Assembly (NCBI GenBank): GCA_020024265.1
Contig: JAHHTW010000021.1
Span: 1 to 34,093, forward strand
Direction: 5' to 3'
Length of the DNA stretch: 34,093 nt
Source of the DNA: Anaerotignum sp.
Lineage (GTDB): Bacteria; Bacillota; Clostridia; Lachnospirales; Anaerotignaceae
The position numbers were made by a program, and so were the translations under genes. The notes under the pieces are model-generated. The model was not told where the DNA came from and ran no database searches. It saw only the letters and a program-made list of their open reading frames with translations. This document shows, piece after piece, positions 7,824 through 16,269 of the stretch; the stretch's first letter is position 1; the number at the start of each line of letters is the position of its first letter.

Positions 7824-8357
7824 ATGGATATTGGCCATAAGATCAAACAACTGAGGATACAGAAAGGTTTGACATTAGAGGAATTGGCCAGCAGAAGCGA
7901 ACTGACAAAAGGTTTTTTATCTCAGCTGGAACGTAACCTGACTTCTCCGTCCATTGCTACATTGGACGATATTGTGGAGGCTTTGGGCAGCACACTCTCA
8001 GAGTTCTTCCGAGAGGAGAAGGATGAACCAATTGTATTTGGTAAAAAAGATTTCTTTGTAGATGAAAGAGAAGGCAGTACCATCCATTGGATTGTACCCA
8101 ATACACAGAAAAATGAAATGGAACCGATATTGGTGGAAATCCCAACAGGCGGACAGTCTTTTGTGGTAGATCCGCATAGTGGTGAAGAATTTGGCTACGT
8201 GGTAGAGGGTTGTATCAATCTCATCTGCGGCGAGCAAAAAAATGTGGTGCATAAAGGAGAAACATTCTATCTCTCCGGAAAAAACCGCCACTATTTGACA
8301 AATGAGAAAAAAACAACAGCAAGGGTAATTTGGGTTTCTACCCCACCTTTGTTCTGA
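7824..8357 (+). CDS. XRE-family regulator with C-terminal cupin domain
   Basis: A 177-residue transcription factor. The N-terminal lambda-repressor-type helix-turn-helix spans about residues 5-60 (IGHKIKQLRIQKGLTLEELA and FLSQLERNLTSPSIATLDDI). The C-terminal half is a cupin that would sense a small ligand (about 95-170, including PHSGEEFGYVVEG and KGETFYLSGKNRHY). This architecture matches PuuR-like polyamine regulators. It lies 31 bp upstream of potA in the same direction, so it most likely controls polyamine uptake and itself, but the ligand is not shown by the sequence. The start at 7824 has GAGGTG upstream. A TTG at 7800 would add eight residues and run through the putative operator. Confidence 0.88.
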   Translation: MDIGHKIKQLRIQKGLTLEELASRSELTKGFLSQLERNLTSPSIATLDDIVEALGSTLSEFFREEKDEPIVFGKKDFFVDEREGSTIHWIVPNTQKNEMEPILVEIPTGGQSFVVDPHSGEEFGYVVEGCINLICGEQKNVVHKGETFYLSGKNRHYLTNEKKTTARVIWVSTPPLF

Positions 8358-8388
8358 GCAATTTGTTGATTTTGGAAGGAGGACTCTC

Positions 8389-9957
8389 ATGAAAAAGCTC
8401 ATTCAGTTCAAAAATATCGTCAAAGAATTTGACGGAAAATTGGTGTTGAAGGGCGTAAATTTGGATATTTATGAAAATGAATTTGTGACACTGCTGGGCC
8501 CAAGCGGTTGTGGGAAAACAACGCTTTTGCGTATCCTTGGCGGTTTTTTGCAGCCAAATGAGGGACAGGTGATTTTTGATGGTGCGGATATCATCAATAT
8601 GCCTCCTTATAAAAGAGAGATTAACACCGTATTTCAAAAATATGCCCTCTTTCCACATATGAATGTATATCAGAATATTGCCTTTGGTTTGAAAATCAAA
8701 AAAGAGCCAAAGGACATCATTGAGCAAAAGGTAAAACGTATGCTCAAGCTGGTAAATCTGGAGGAGTATGCGGATAAAAGTGTCACAGAAATGTCCGGTG
8801 GGCAGCAGCAGCGTGTAGCGATTGCACGTGCGCTGGTCAATGAGCCAAGCGTATTGCTTCTGGATGAACCTTTGGGTGCATTGGACTTAAAGCTGCGTCA
8901 GGAAATGCAGCAGGAATTGAAAAAGATACAGAAGGAAGTCGGCATTACCTTTGTATTTGTTACACACGACCAAGAAGAAGCCCTGACCATGTCCGACAAA
9001 ATCGTTGTTATGAAAGATGGGGAAATCCAGCAGATTGGTACGCCAACAGATATTTACAATGAGCCTGTCAATGAGTTTGTTGCAAACTTCATTGGGGAAA
9101 GCAATATCATTGAGGGCGTGATGCTGGAAGACCGTAAAGTGATGTTTGAAGGCAGAAAGTTTGAATGTGTAGACGAAGGCTTTGAGAAGAATGAAGTGGT
9201 GGATGTTGTGATCCGTCCGGAGGATTTGGATATTGTATCTCGGGAAAACAGTAAGCTCAAGGGTGTCGTAAAATCGGTGCTTTTTAAGGGCGTGCATTAT
9301 GAAATCATGGTGGAAACAAAGGTCGGTACGGAAATTACGGTAAAAATGAAGGTTTCCGATGACCAGCCTGTGTTCAATGAAAGTGCGAATGAAAAAATGT
9401 CCGCAAATGATTTTTATTTGGACGTGGATGACGTTGAGGAGCTGGATGATGCAACCATCATCGCACGTGCCGATGCACAGGCTTGGAATCCGGATGAGGA
9501 TGAATTGATTTCCATCAAAGAAGTGCAATACAGCATTGAAAAGAAAAACGGCACATATCCCGTAAAATTTTCCACTGCTGCCGGAACCTCTGTAACCGTC
9601 AATATGATTGTAAAGGATGAAAACCGTGTCACCAGTGTGGAAAACGAAGAAGAAATTTTTGCTGTAAATTTCTTTAAGAAGGTGGATGAAATACAAGAAT
9701 CCATTGCACTGGAAACAGACCTCAAAACATGGGCAAATGCCTCTGCATGGAGTTTGGAGGATGACACAGCAGTGGAAATTACCGATATCAAATATGATTT
9801 CGATGTAGAAACGATTACACCAGGTATCTATGATGTGACATTTGCAACCAGAGGGTATGAGTACAAGGTAGACACAACAGATTACCACGAAGTGGGAGAA
9901 ATTGTTGGATTGACTTTTACGCCTGAGGATATTCACATCATGTCACGCCCACAGTAA
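8389..9957 (+). CDS. potA: Spermidine/putrescine ABC transporter ATPase with enlarged C-terminus
   Basis: This is the ATP-hydrolysing subunit of the PotABCD importer. It has the Walker A motif GPSGCGKTT (37-45), the Q-loop VFQKYALFPH, the signature MSGGQQQRVAIARAL, Walker B VLLLDEPLGALD and the switch histidine in VTHDQEEAL (191-199). A TOBE-type domain follows from about 240. The protein is 522 aa, whereas PotA is usually about 350-380. The extra length is an insert of roughly residues 312-488. It splits the expected end between GVHYEIMVE (301-309) and EVGEIVGLTFTPEDIHIM (501-518), and consists of two divergent copies of an ~85-90-residue, beta-rich acidic unit. AAGGAGGA-type sequence precedes the ATG. 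Confidence 0.93.
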   Translation: MKKLIQFKNIVKEFDGKLVLKGVNLDIYENEFVTLLGPSGCGKTTLLRILGGFLQPNEGQVIFDGADIINMPPYKREINTVFQKYALFPHMNVYQNIAFGLKIKKEPKDIIEQKVKRMLKLVNLEEYADKSVTEMSGGQQQRVAIARALVNEPSVLLLDEPLGALDLKLRQEMQQELKKIQKEVGITFVFVTHDQEEALTMSDKIVVMKDGEIQQIGTPTDIYNEPVNEFVANFIGESNIIEGVMLEDRKVMFEGRKFECVDEGFEKNEVVDVVIRPEDLDIVSRENSKLKGVVKSVLFKGVHYEIMVETKVGTEITVKMKVSDDQPVFNESANEKMSANDFYLDVDDVEELDDATIIARADAQAWNPDEDELISIKEVQYSIEKKNGTYPVKFSTAAGTSVTVNMIVKDENRVTSVENEEEIFAVNFFKKVDEIQESIALETDLKTWANASAWSLEDDTAVEITDIKYDFDVETITPGIYDVTFATRGYEYKVDTTDYHEVGEIVGLTFTPEDIHIMSRPQ

Positions 9958-9969
9958 GGAGGTAGGAAA

Positions 9970-10809
9970 ATGCGGCAATTTCGCAGTATGATTTATCCCT
10001 ATATCGTATGGCTTGCTGTCATGGTTGTGGTGCCAATGCTTATGATCTTGCTGTATGCATTTACAAAAGAGGGCAATGATGTTGCAAGCATAAAGTTTTC
10101 TTTGGAAAACTTTACCCGCTTTTTTCATGATGCAGTATTCATTGATGTATTAAAACGCTCACTGATCATTGCCGTGGCAACGACCGTGCTTTGTGTGATA
10201 TTGGGCTATCCCATCGCCTATGCCATAGCCACACATTCCGAAAGAGGCAGAATGTTTTGGATATTGATGATTACACTGCCTACTTGGATCAATATGCTGG
10301 TGCGTACGTATGCATGGGTTGGTATTTTACAGGATGATGGTCTTTTCAACAGAATATTGGGGCTCTTTGGGATAGAACCAATCAAGCTGATGTACACAAC
10401 ATTTGCGGTGGTATTGGGTATGGTATACAATTTTATTCCGTTTATGATATTGCAGATCCATACCTCATTGGCGAAGATGGACAAGAGCCTGATTGATGCA
10501 GCCGGTGATTTGGGTGCAAACCGTTTCCAGACGTTTTGGCGTATTACATTTCCCTTGAGCCTTCCGGGCGTACTAAGCGGTATCACATTGGTATTTCTGC
10601 CGGCAGTATCCAGCTTCTTCATTCCCAAGCTGTTGGGTGGCGGACAATACGTGCTGATTGGGAATGTCATTGAAACACAGTTTATTACAAGCGGTGACTG
10701 GAATTTCGGTAGCGCCATTTCACTGATTATGGCGATTATTATTATTTTAAGTATGTATCTGACACGAAAGGTGGATACAGATCCAACGGCAAATGGAAGG
10801 GGTGAATGA
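9970..10809 (+). CDS. potB: Spermidine/putrescine ABC transporter permease B
   Basis: PotB is one of the two membrane channel subunits of the polyamine importer. The 279-residue product has about six transmembrane helices. The EAA loop that docks on the ATPase is recognisable as DAAGDLGANRFQTFWRITFP followed by LSLPGV. AAGGAGG lies 7 nt before the ATG. It starts 12 nt after potA, and its stop overlaps the potC start in an ATGA arrangement, so these genes are co-translated. Confidence 0.93.
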   Translation: MRQFRSMIYPYIVWLAVMVVVPMLMILLYAFTKEGNDVASIKFSLENFTRFFHDAVFIDVLKRSLIIAVATTVLCVILGYPIAYAIATHSERGRMFWILMITLPTWINMLVRTYAWVGILQDDGLFNRILGLFGIEPIKLMYTTFAVVLGMVYNFIPFMILQIHTSLAKMDKSLIDAAGDLGANRFQTFWRITFPLSLPGVLSGITLVFLPAVSSFFIPKLLGGGQYVLIGNVIETQFITSGDWNFGSAISLIMAIIIILSMYLTRKVDTDPTANGRGE

Positions 10810-11603
10810 GTGTGGAGAAGAAACACAGCATATGGGCAAAAATCATATTGTGTCTGACGGCGATTTTTTTCTATCTGCCCATTGTATATATCATTTTCTT
10901 TTCATTTAATGAATCTCGCTCGTTGACACACTTTGGAGGCTTTTCGCTGCGGTGGTATGAAAAGCTGTTTTCCGACAATACCATGATGGAATCCATTGTG
11001 TATACCATTGTGATTGCTGTTTTGGCAACCATAATTTCTACGATTGTGGGGACGCTGGCTGCCATTGGGCTTTCCCGCTCCCGCCGTGTGCTGCGCAATG
11101 TCGTGGAGCAGGTGAACAATTTGCCGATTATGAATCCAGAGATTGTAACAGCCATTGGGCTTTTGATGTTTTTTAGCGCTTTGGGGCTGCATAAGGGTTT
11201 TACAACATTACTTTTGGCGCATGTTATGTTTTGTACGCCGTATGTCATACTGTCTGTATCCCCGAAGCTGCGTTCGTTAGATCCCAATTTGGCAGATGCC
11301 GCACTGGATTTGGGTGCGACACCTATGCAAGCGCTGATACGAGTCATTGTGCCTCAGATTATGCCGGGCATTGTTTCCGGCGCATTGATTGCTTTCACCA
11401 TGAGCTTTGACGATTTCATCATTTCGTATTTCGTTACAGGCAATGGTGTCAACAATATTTCTATTTTGGTATATACCATGAGCAAGCGGATCAATCCATC
11501 CATCAATGCGTTATCCACACTGGTGATTGCATTGATTACGGTGGTGCTTCTGATTGTCAACCTATTACCAATGATCAAAGAAAAAAGGAGAAAAAAGGTA
11601 TGA
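10806..11603 (+). CDS. potC: Spermidine/putrescine ABC transporter permease C
   Basis: PotC is the second channel subunit, 265 aa with about six membrane helices. Its EAA loop reads DAALDLGATPMQALIRVIVP followed by QIMPGI. Start and stop codons overlap with potB upstream and potD downstream (ATGA at both junctions). PotC-type permeases pair with PotB, and the order A-B-C-D is the classical one. Confidence 0.93.
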   Translation: MSVEKKHSIWAKIILCLTAIFFYLPIVYIIFFSFNESRSLTHFGGFSLRWYEKLFSDNTMMESIVYTIVIAVLATIISTIVGTLAAIGLSRSRRVLRNVVEQVNNLPIMNPEIVTAIGLLMFFSALGLHKGFTTLLLAHVMFCTPYVILSVSPKLRSLDPNLADAALDLGATPMQALIRVIVPQIMPGIVSGALIAFTMSFDDFIISYFVTGNGVNNISILVYTMSKRINPSINALSTLVIALITVVLLIVNLLPMIKEKRRKKV

Positions 11604-12685
11604 AAAAATTTATGGCAATGTTTCTGGCAAGTACTCTGCTGTTGGCAGGATGTGGCAACGAAAGTGGCGAAAACGCTGTAACGTCAGCCGATGCAGTGGA
11701 AAAGTATGGTTCCGACACACTCAAGCTGTATAACTGGGGCGAGTATATGGGTGAAAACCTGATTTCCGATTTCGAGAAACAGTTTGGTGTCAAAGTCAAT
11801 GTGGAATATTTCGATTCCAACGAAGCGATGTATACCAAGCTTCAATCCGGCGAAGCATATGACGTTTTGGTACCTTCTGATTATATGATTGAAAGATTGA
11901 AGGCAGAAAACATGCTCCAGCCATTGGATCATGCACTTTTGCCCAATATGTCCAATTTGGTAAAAGGCATCCAAAGCCTGCCTTATGACGAAGGCAATCA
12001 ATACTCTGTACCATATTTCTGGGGCAGTGTTGGCATTGTATACAATCACAACAATGTAGATCCCGATGTGGTGGAGGAACAGGGCTATGAAATCCTGCGC
12101 AATACAGATTATAAAGGGAAAATTTATATATATGACTCTGAAAGAGATTCTTTCATGATGGCATTGAAGGCTTTGGGATATTCTATGAATACAGAAGATG
12201 AAAAAGAAATTCAGCAGGCATATGAATGGCTGCTGGATATGAATAATACCATGGAGCCGGTATATGTCACAGATGAAGTCATTGATGGCATGATAACAGG
12301 TACGAAGGATATTGCCGTGGTATATAGCGGGGATGCAACAAATATTTTGGCAGAAAATCCTGATATGAGCTTTTGGATGCCGGAGGAAGGCACAAACCTT
12401 TGGAGCGATGCAATGGTTATCCCTGCAAATGCACCCAATGCAAAGCTGGCGCACGAATTTATCAACTATGTTTTAACAGATGAAGCATCTATGGGAAATT
12501 CCGAATATGTGGGATATGCTTCCTCCAATCAGGCGGTGCTGGATGAACTGAGCAACGGCATTTTTGCAGAAAATGAAGCATACCTGCCACGTATGGATTA
12601 CGAGAAGGATGAAGTTTTTGTAGATAACCAGACACTGAAAAAGAAACTGGCAGAGCTTTGGATCAAAGTAAAAGCAACAAAGTGA
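11600..12685 (+). CDS. potD: Spermidine/putrescine-binding lipoprotein
   Basis: PotD is the solute-binding protein that delivers polyamines to PotBC. The 361-residue product has a lipoprotein signal peptide with lipobox LLAGC, the modified cysteine being Cys18, so it is anchored to the outer face of the membrane. The mature part shows family motifs such as LKLYNWGEYMGENLISDFEK and DVLVPSDYMIERL. It overlaps potC by four bases and is followed by a perfect terminator, closing the operon. Whether it prefers spermidine or putrescine is not decided here. Confidence 0.94.
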   Translation: MKKFMAMFLASTLLLAGCGNESGENAVTSADAVEKYGSDTLKLYNWGEYMGENLISDFEKQFGVKVNVEYFDSNEAMYTKLQSGEAYDVLVPSDYMIERLKAENMLQPLDHALLPNMSNLVKGIQSLPYDEGNQYSVPYFWGSVGIVYNHNNVDPDVVEEQGYEILRNTDYKGKIYIYDSERDSFMMALKALGYSMNTEDEKEIQQAYEWLLDMNNTMEPVYVTDEVIDGMITGTKDIAVVYSGDATNILAENPDMSFWMPEEGTNLWSDAMVIPANAPNAKLAHEFINYVLTDEASMGNSEYVGYASSNQAVLDELSNGIFAENEAYLPRMDYEKDEVFVDNQTLKKKLAELWIKVKATK

Positions 12686-12730
12686 TCCAGCAGTTGTATA
12701 CATCCGAAAAAAAGAATATGATTTTTTGAA

Positions 12731-12777
12731 AAAAAGACCTTGGGAGCATGCAGTCTGCATGCTCCCAAGGTCTTTTT
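12731..12777 (+). terminator. Terminator of the pot operon
   Basis: A perfect 22-bp inverted repeat (12731-12752 with 12756-12777) has a 3-nt loop, A-rich upstream and T-rich downstream ends, so it can act on both strands. Its outer part reads AAAAAGACCTTGGG, the same block that begins the GC-rich repeats at 16314 and 33891. Confidence 0.95.
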
Positions 12778-12852
12778 CATATGCCTTTGGATATTGTGCA
12801 AAAAGCGTACAGCCCTGAAAATATATTTTGTTTCGGTTGTAGACGAAAGAGA

Positions 12853-12881
12853 TTGTACTTTTGACATTTTTTGCGTATAAT
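12853..12881 (+). promoter_or_regulatory. Promoter of the SLH-protein gene
   Basis: TTGTAC (12853-12858), a 17-bp spacer and TATAAT (12876-12881) form a near-consensus sigma-A promoter. Transcription would start around 12888, giving a leader of about 125 nt before the ATG at 13013. Confidence 0.75.
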
Positions 12882-12887
12882 GGAAAG

Positions 12888-12997
12888 AAAGAACTCTTGT
12901 TTTTTGTGAGAGGAGGGGAGTCGTCAACGACCTGTCACCGAAAAGCAATGGGCTTGTAGCTGCAAGGTCGTAGGAATGGCTCGCGTCTACAACAAAT
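12888..12997 (+). promoter_or_regulatory. Candidate structured leader RNA of the SLH-protein gene
   Basis: The leader is noticeably more GC-rich than neighbouring spacers. ACGACCT (12927-12933) can pair with AGGTCGT (12965-12971). TTGTAG (12954-12959), inside that loop, can pair with CTACAA (12987-12992) outside it, which would make a pseudoknot. CGTCTACAAC (12984-12993) is also a perfect 10-bp complement of GTTGTAGACG at 12836-12845, upstream of the promoter. I compared it by eye with remembered c-di-GMP, c-di-AMP, SAM, TPP, FMN, cobalamin and purine riboswitch cores and saw no match. It could be a cis-regulatory RNA or simply an unstructured leader. Confidence 0.35.
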
Positions 12998-13012
12998 GAA
13001 AGGATTTTATTT

Positions 13013-15718
13013 ATGAAAAGAAAATGTGGAAAAATGTATAAGGGTATACTTTGTATGCTGCTTAGTACAGCAATGAGCGTTAGCGTATTTGCAATGCCCT
13101 CTGATGGCTATGGGCATTGGGCGCAGAATACATTGGACAAATGGTATAATTATGGATATTTGAGGGGATATCCGGATGGTTTGCTGCATCCAAACGGTCA
13201 GATTACACGTGCGGAATTTGTGACATTGGCAAACTCTGCAATGGGCTATACCGGCAATACATATATTTCGTTCTCCGATGTGCCAAAGCATTTTTGGGGG
13301 TACAATCAGATTTCATCGGCTGTTGCGGCAGGCTATGTTTCCGGAGATCGTGGCGGTAAGTTTCGACCATATACACCCATTACCAGACAGGAGGCAGCAG
13401 TGATGCTTTCCAGAATGTGCAGATTGGGGAATAATGCAATGGCAGCATCCGCCTACAAAGACAGCTATCAGATGCCCGCATGGGCAAAGGGCGCCATTGG
13501 TTCTGTCAAGGTTGCAGGCATGATGTCCGGTTATCGAGATGGTACATTCCGTCCAAATGCACCGCTCTCCCGTGCGGAGGCAGTGGTATTGCTCAATCAT
13601 GCGCTGCCATATGCAAATTATACGACACCAACAGTCCCAACACCGACAGTTCCGATGCCGATGCCAATGCCGACACCATTGCCGGTACCGCAGACGCAGA
13701 TGCCTACTACAAATGATAGTTATATACTGGAAGACTCCAGTTTGTCCAATAGAACCGTTACAGGGGATTTGATCATTTCTTCTAAAATCTCCTCCAAAAC
13801 GGTGAAATTGGATCATGTAAAGGTTTTGGGCACATTGCGTGTAGAAGGCGGCTCTACCATTGATGCAAGGGATTGTGATATCAAGCATCTGCTGATGGAT
13901 AAAAAAGGTGTGGAGTTTGAAAGCGCAAAGAGCCGCATCGCGCATACGAAGTTTGCAAGCAGCGGACGTATTTCCGGCGAAGGATTTGATGAAGTGCTGA
14001 TTGATAAGAGCTTTTCCTCCAGAGTGGAAATAGATGCGGATGTGGATCGTTTGATTTTGGATGAGGATACAGATGTGAAGCTGTACTCTGATGCAAATAT
14101 TGATGTATTTGAGGTGAAGAAGTACGCAGACAGAGCAAATATCGTTTTTTCCAATGCGGATGTAGATGAAATGGAAATACACAGCGATATACGTATTACC
14201 GGAAAGGGTAAAATCGAAAAAATGACGGTTTACACAGATGGTGTAAGATCCAGCATCAAACCGGATCGTGTATATACCAAGGGCGACGGTGAAGAACCGA
14301 AGTATACCGATGATACGGATGTGGATACAGACGACGAGGATCTGGAGGATTTGACAGCAGACCGTGATAAGACCTATCGCGGGGATTATCGCAATGTTAC
14401 CGTAACAGAGGATGGTGTAAATCTGGAAGATATGACCGTATACGGCAGATTGGTGATTGATGAGGCGCTCAGAGATGGCGGTGTGACACTGCAAGATGTA
14501 AAAATGAAAGGATATACCAATATCAAAGGTGGCGGCAGTCGCTCTGTACGTTTTGAAAAATGCAGATTTGATCAGGATATCATCGTCAATAAAACGAGAA
14601 GCGGCGATCAAGTTGTTGTAAAATTTGATGAGGATACACTCAAGAATTTTGACCGCACGGTAGAAGTAGAGGGGCGTGGCGCAATCCTCAAGCGTACCAA
14701 TGGCACAGGGGTATTGCCACGGGTACAAATTTCCAGCAGTGATCGGGTGGAAATCAATCTGCCTGTAAAAACAGTAGAAGTCACAAAGAATAATTCCGAG
14801 ATTGTACTGACAGAAAAAGTGGATGAAATCAAGACAAATCAAAAAATCAAAATCAGCACAAGCGGCAATGGTGCAGTAGAGAAATTCAGTGGCACTGGCG
14901 ATATTACAATCAATGGACAGCCACTGACGAAAATCACATTGTCGCAAACGGAGCTGCAATTGGCAAAGGGAGAGAGCAAACAACTGACAGCAACTGTCAT
15001 TCCGGCAGGTACCCCTGTAGCATGGAGCAGTGATAAAGAAAGCGTCGCAAAGGTAGACACAAATACAGGCAATGTGACAGCGATTGCACAGGGTGTGGCA
15101 AAGATTACCGCAAAAGCGGGCAATACCATTGCCGTATGTACGGTTACGGTATCCGAAAGCAGCAATCCCTTGGCACAGGAAATACAGATTTCTTCCACAA
15201 CACCTTTGGATGGAGGGGAATATGCAGTTTATGCAGGGAATACCTTACAACTCAAGGCAGCTGTGAAGCCAAGTGGTGCAAGCCAAAGCGTAACATGGGA
15301 AAGCAAGCATACGGATATTGCAACAGTGGATGGTAGCGGCAAAGTGACTGCTAAGAAGGCGGGTACTGCGACCATTACTGCAACTGCCAAAGATGGCACA
15401 AAGGTATCGGGAAGCTGCACCGTACGTGTGGAAGAAGGGCCCCAAAAGGTAACGGTTGCCGTGATCAACAATGCTGAGGCAAAGGTAGAGTCCGGTGGCA
15501 CATTGCGCTTGGAGGTGAAGCTGGAGCCGAATATGCAGCCAAGAGAAGTGCTTTGGTTTGTGCAATCTGATGTATCAGGTACGACCATTTCAAAAGATGG
15601 TGAGCTGAAGGCAGGTATTTTGCCAGATCAATCGGAAAAGACAGCAACAGTCACGGCGACGGTCGGAACAGTATCCAGTGAACCGCTGGAAATTACGATT
15701 GTACCGGCAGGGGCTTAA
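13013..15718 (+). CDS. SLH-domain surface protein with beta-repeat and Ig-like domains
   Basis: A 901-residue exported cell-surface protein. A signal peptide (about 1-27, ending VFA) is followed by three S-layer-homology domains (about 33-78, 86-140, 148-200) that anchor to secondary cell-wall polymer. Next is a Thr/Pro/Met linker (204-231, including TVPMPMPMPTPLPVP). Residues 238-640 are short beta-strand repeats (for example GDLIISSKISSKTVKLDHVK) typical of a right-handed beta-helix, interrupted by a very acidic loop at 433-451 (DDTDVDTDDEDLEDL). The C-terminus has two Big_2-type Ig-like domains (about 638-715 and 735-808) and a third related domain (811-900). AAAGGA lies 9 nt before the ATG. 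The binding partner or role is unknown; a structural or adhesive surface function is the likeliest. Confidence 0.88.
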   Translation: MKRKCGKMYKGILCMLLSTAMSVSVFAMPSDGYGHWAQNTLDKWYNYGYLRGYPDGLLHPNGQITRAEFVTLANSAMGYTGNTYISFSDVPKHFWGYNQISSAVAAGYVSGDRGGKFRPYTPITRQEAAVMLSRMCRLGNNAMAASAYKDSYQMPAWAKGAIGSVKVAGMMSGYRDGTFRPNAPLSRAEAVVLLNHALPYANYTTPTVPTPTVPMPMPMPTPLPVPQTQMPTTNDSYILEDSSLSNRTVTGDLIISSKISSKTVKLDHVKVLGTLRVEGGSTIDARDCDIKHLLMDKKGVEFESAKSRIAHTKFASSGRISGEGFDEVLIDKSFSSRVEIDADVDRLILDEDTDVKLYSDANIDVFEVKKYADRANIVFSNADVDEMEIHSDIRITGKGKIEKMTVYTDGVRSSIKPDRVYTKGDGEEPKYTDDTDVDTDDEDLEDLTADRDKTYRGDYRNVTVTEDGVNLEDMTVYGRLVIDEALRDGGVTLQDVKMKGYTNIKGGGSRSVRFEKCRFDQDIIVNKTRSGDQVVVKFDEDTLKNFDRTVEVEGRGAILKRTNGTGVLPRVQISSSDRVEINLPVKTVEVTKNNSEIVLTEKVDEIKTNQKIKISTSGNGAVEKFSGTGDITINGQPLTKITLSQTELQLAKGESKQLTATVIPAGTPVAWSSDKESVAKVDTNTGNVTAIAQGVAKITAKAGNTIAVCTVTVSESSNPLAQEIQISSTTPLDGGEYAVYAGNTLQLKAAVKPSGASQSVTWESKHTDIATVDGSGKVTAKKAGTATITATAKDGTKVSGSCTVRVEEGPQKVTVAVINNAEAKVESGGTLRLEVKLEPNMQPREVLWFVQSDVSGTTISKDGELKAGILPDQSEKTATVTATVGTVSSEPLEITIVPAGA

Positions 15719-15745
15719 ATAACCATCCAATAAAGGCGGAAAAAT

Positions 15746-15766
15746 AAAAACAGCCATGCTGTTTTT
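15746..15766 (+). terminator. Short terminator hairpin after the SLH gene
   Basis: AAAAACAGC and GCTGTTTTT (15746-15754, 15758-15766) enclose a 3-nt loop. The stem is short, but the T-run is part of it, 28 bases after the stop codon. Confidence 0.6.
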
Positions 15767-15828
15767 CATAGGAGCGGTTCTCTTTCTGCCCATTCCACCA
15801 TACGATACATAGAGGGGGGATGGGCAGT

Positions 15829-16269
15829 ATGCTTTGGCAGAGTTTTTGTCTGCTTTATGTGGCTTGTATGCTTTGGAACAGACGCAAACGTCTGCCGGCA
15901 GGCGGCATAGGCTTTCTTGCCGGCATGGCAGTTGCATTTTTTTGTATGCATTTCTTACCAATGGTATTTGAGTTTGGCATGTTTTATGCAGCGATTGCAG
16001 GTGTACTCTGTGGTGTGGGAGTGGGCACTGTGATAGAAAAGCATGGTACATGGTATGGTATGTTGGCATTTTTATCAGCTGCATTGTTATGGAAGGTACA
16101 AAAGGATGTGGGATTATGTTTGACACTGGTACAGGCGATCACAGGTGGCATTTGTCTATATCTGGCGTGTGCGGATGTATTGCCCGAGGAGTGTGAAATC
16201 AGAGAGAGTATCTGGCGTGGAGTGGCTGGTTTGATTGGTTTTTGGCTGGGGGTATGGCTCAGTATGTAA
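15829..16269 (+). CDS. Small multi-pass membrane protein, ZIP-like C-terminus
   Basis: A 146-residue very hydrophobic protein with about five to six predicted membrane segments. Its end, GGICLYLACADVLPEE and then GLIGFWLGVWLSM, resembles the last helices of ZIP metal transporters (family pattern around LY.....LPE). The metal-binding HN..DG and HE.PHE motifs of a functional ZIP are absent, and it is only about half the usual length. It may be a ZIP-derived remnant or an unrelated membrane protein with convergent features. AGAGGGGGG lies 8 nt before ATG 15829. The ATG at 15820 directly abuts that site, so I prefer the later one. It stands alone, with repeats downstream. Confidence 0.6.
   Translation: MLWQSFCLLYVACMLWNRRKRLPAGGIGFLAGMAVAFFCMHFLPMVFEFGMFYAAIAGVLCGVGVGTVIEKHGTWYGMLAFLSAALLWKVQKDVGLCLTLVQAITGGICLYLACADVLPEECEIRESIWRGVAGLIGFWLGVWLSM

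Noticed and set aside
13313..14983. Long minus-strand open frame (556 codons) opposite the SLH gene
   Set aside because: It is the antisense of a biased coding sequence; composition is Cys/Ile/His rich and no start signal is present.
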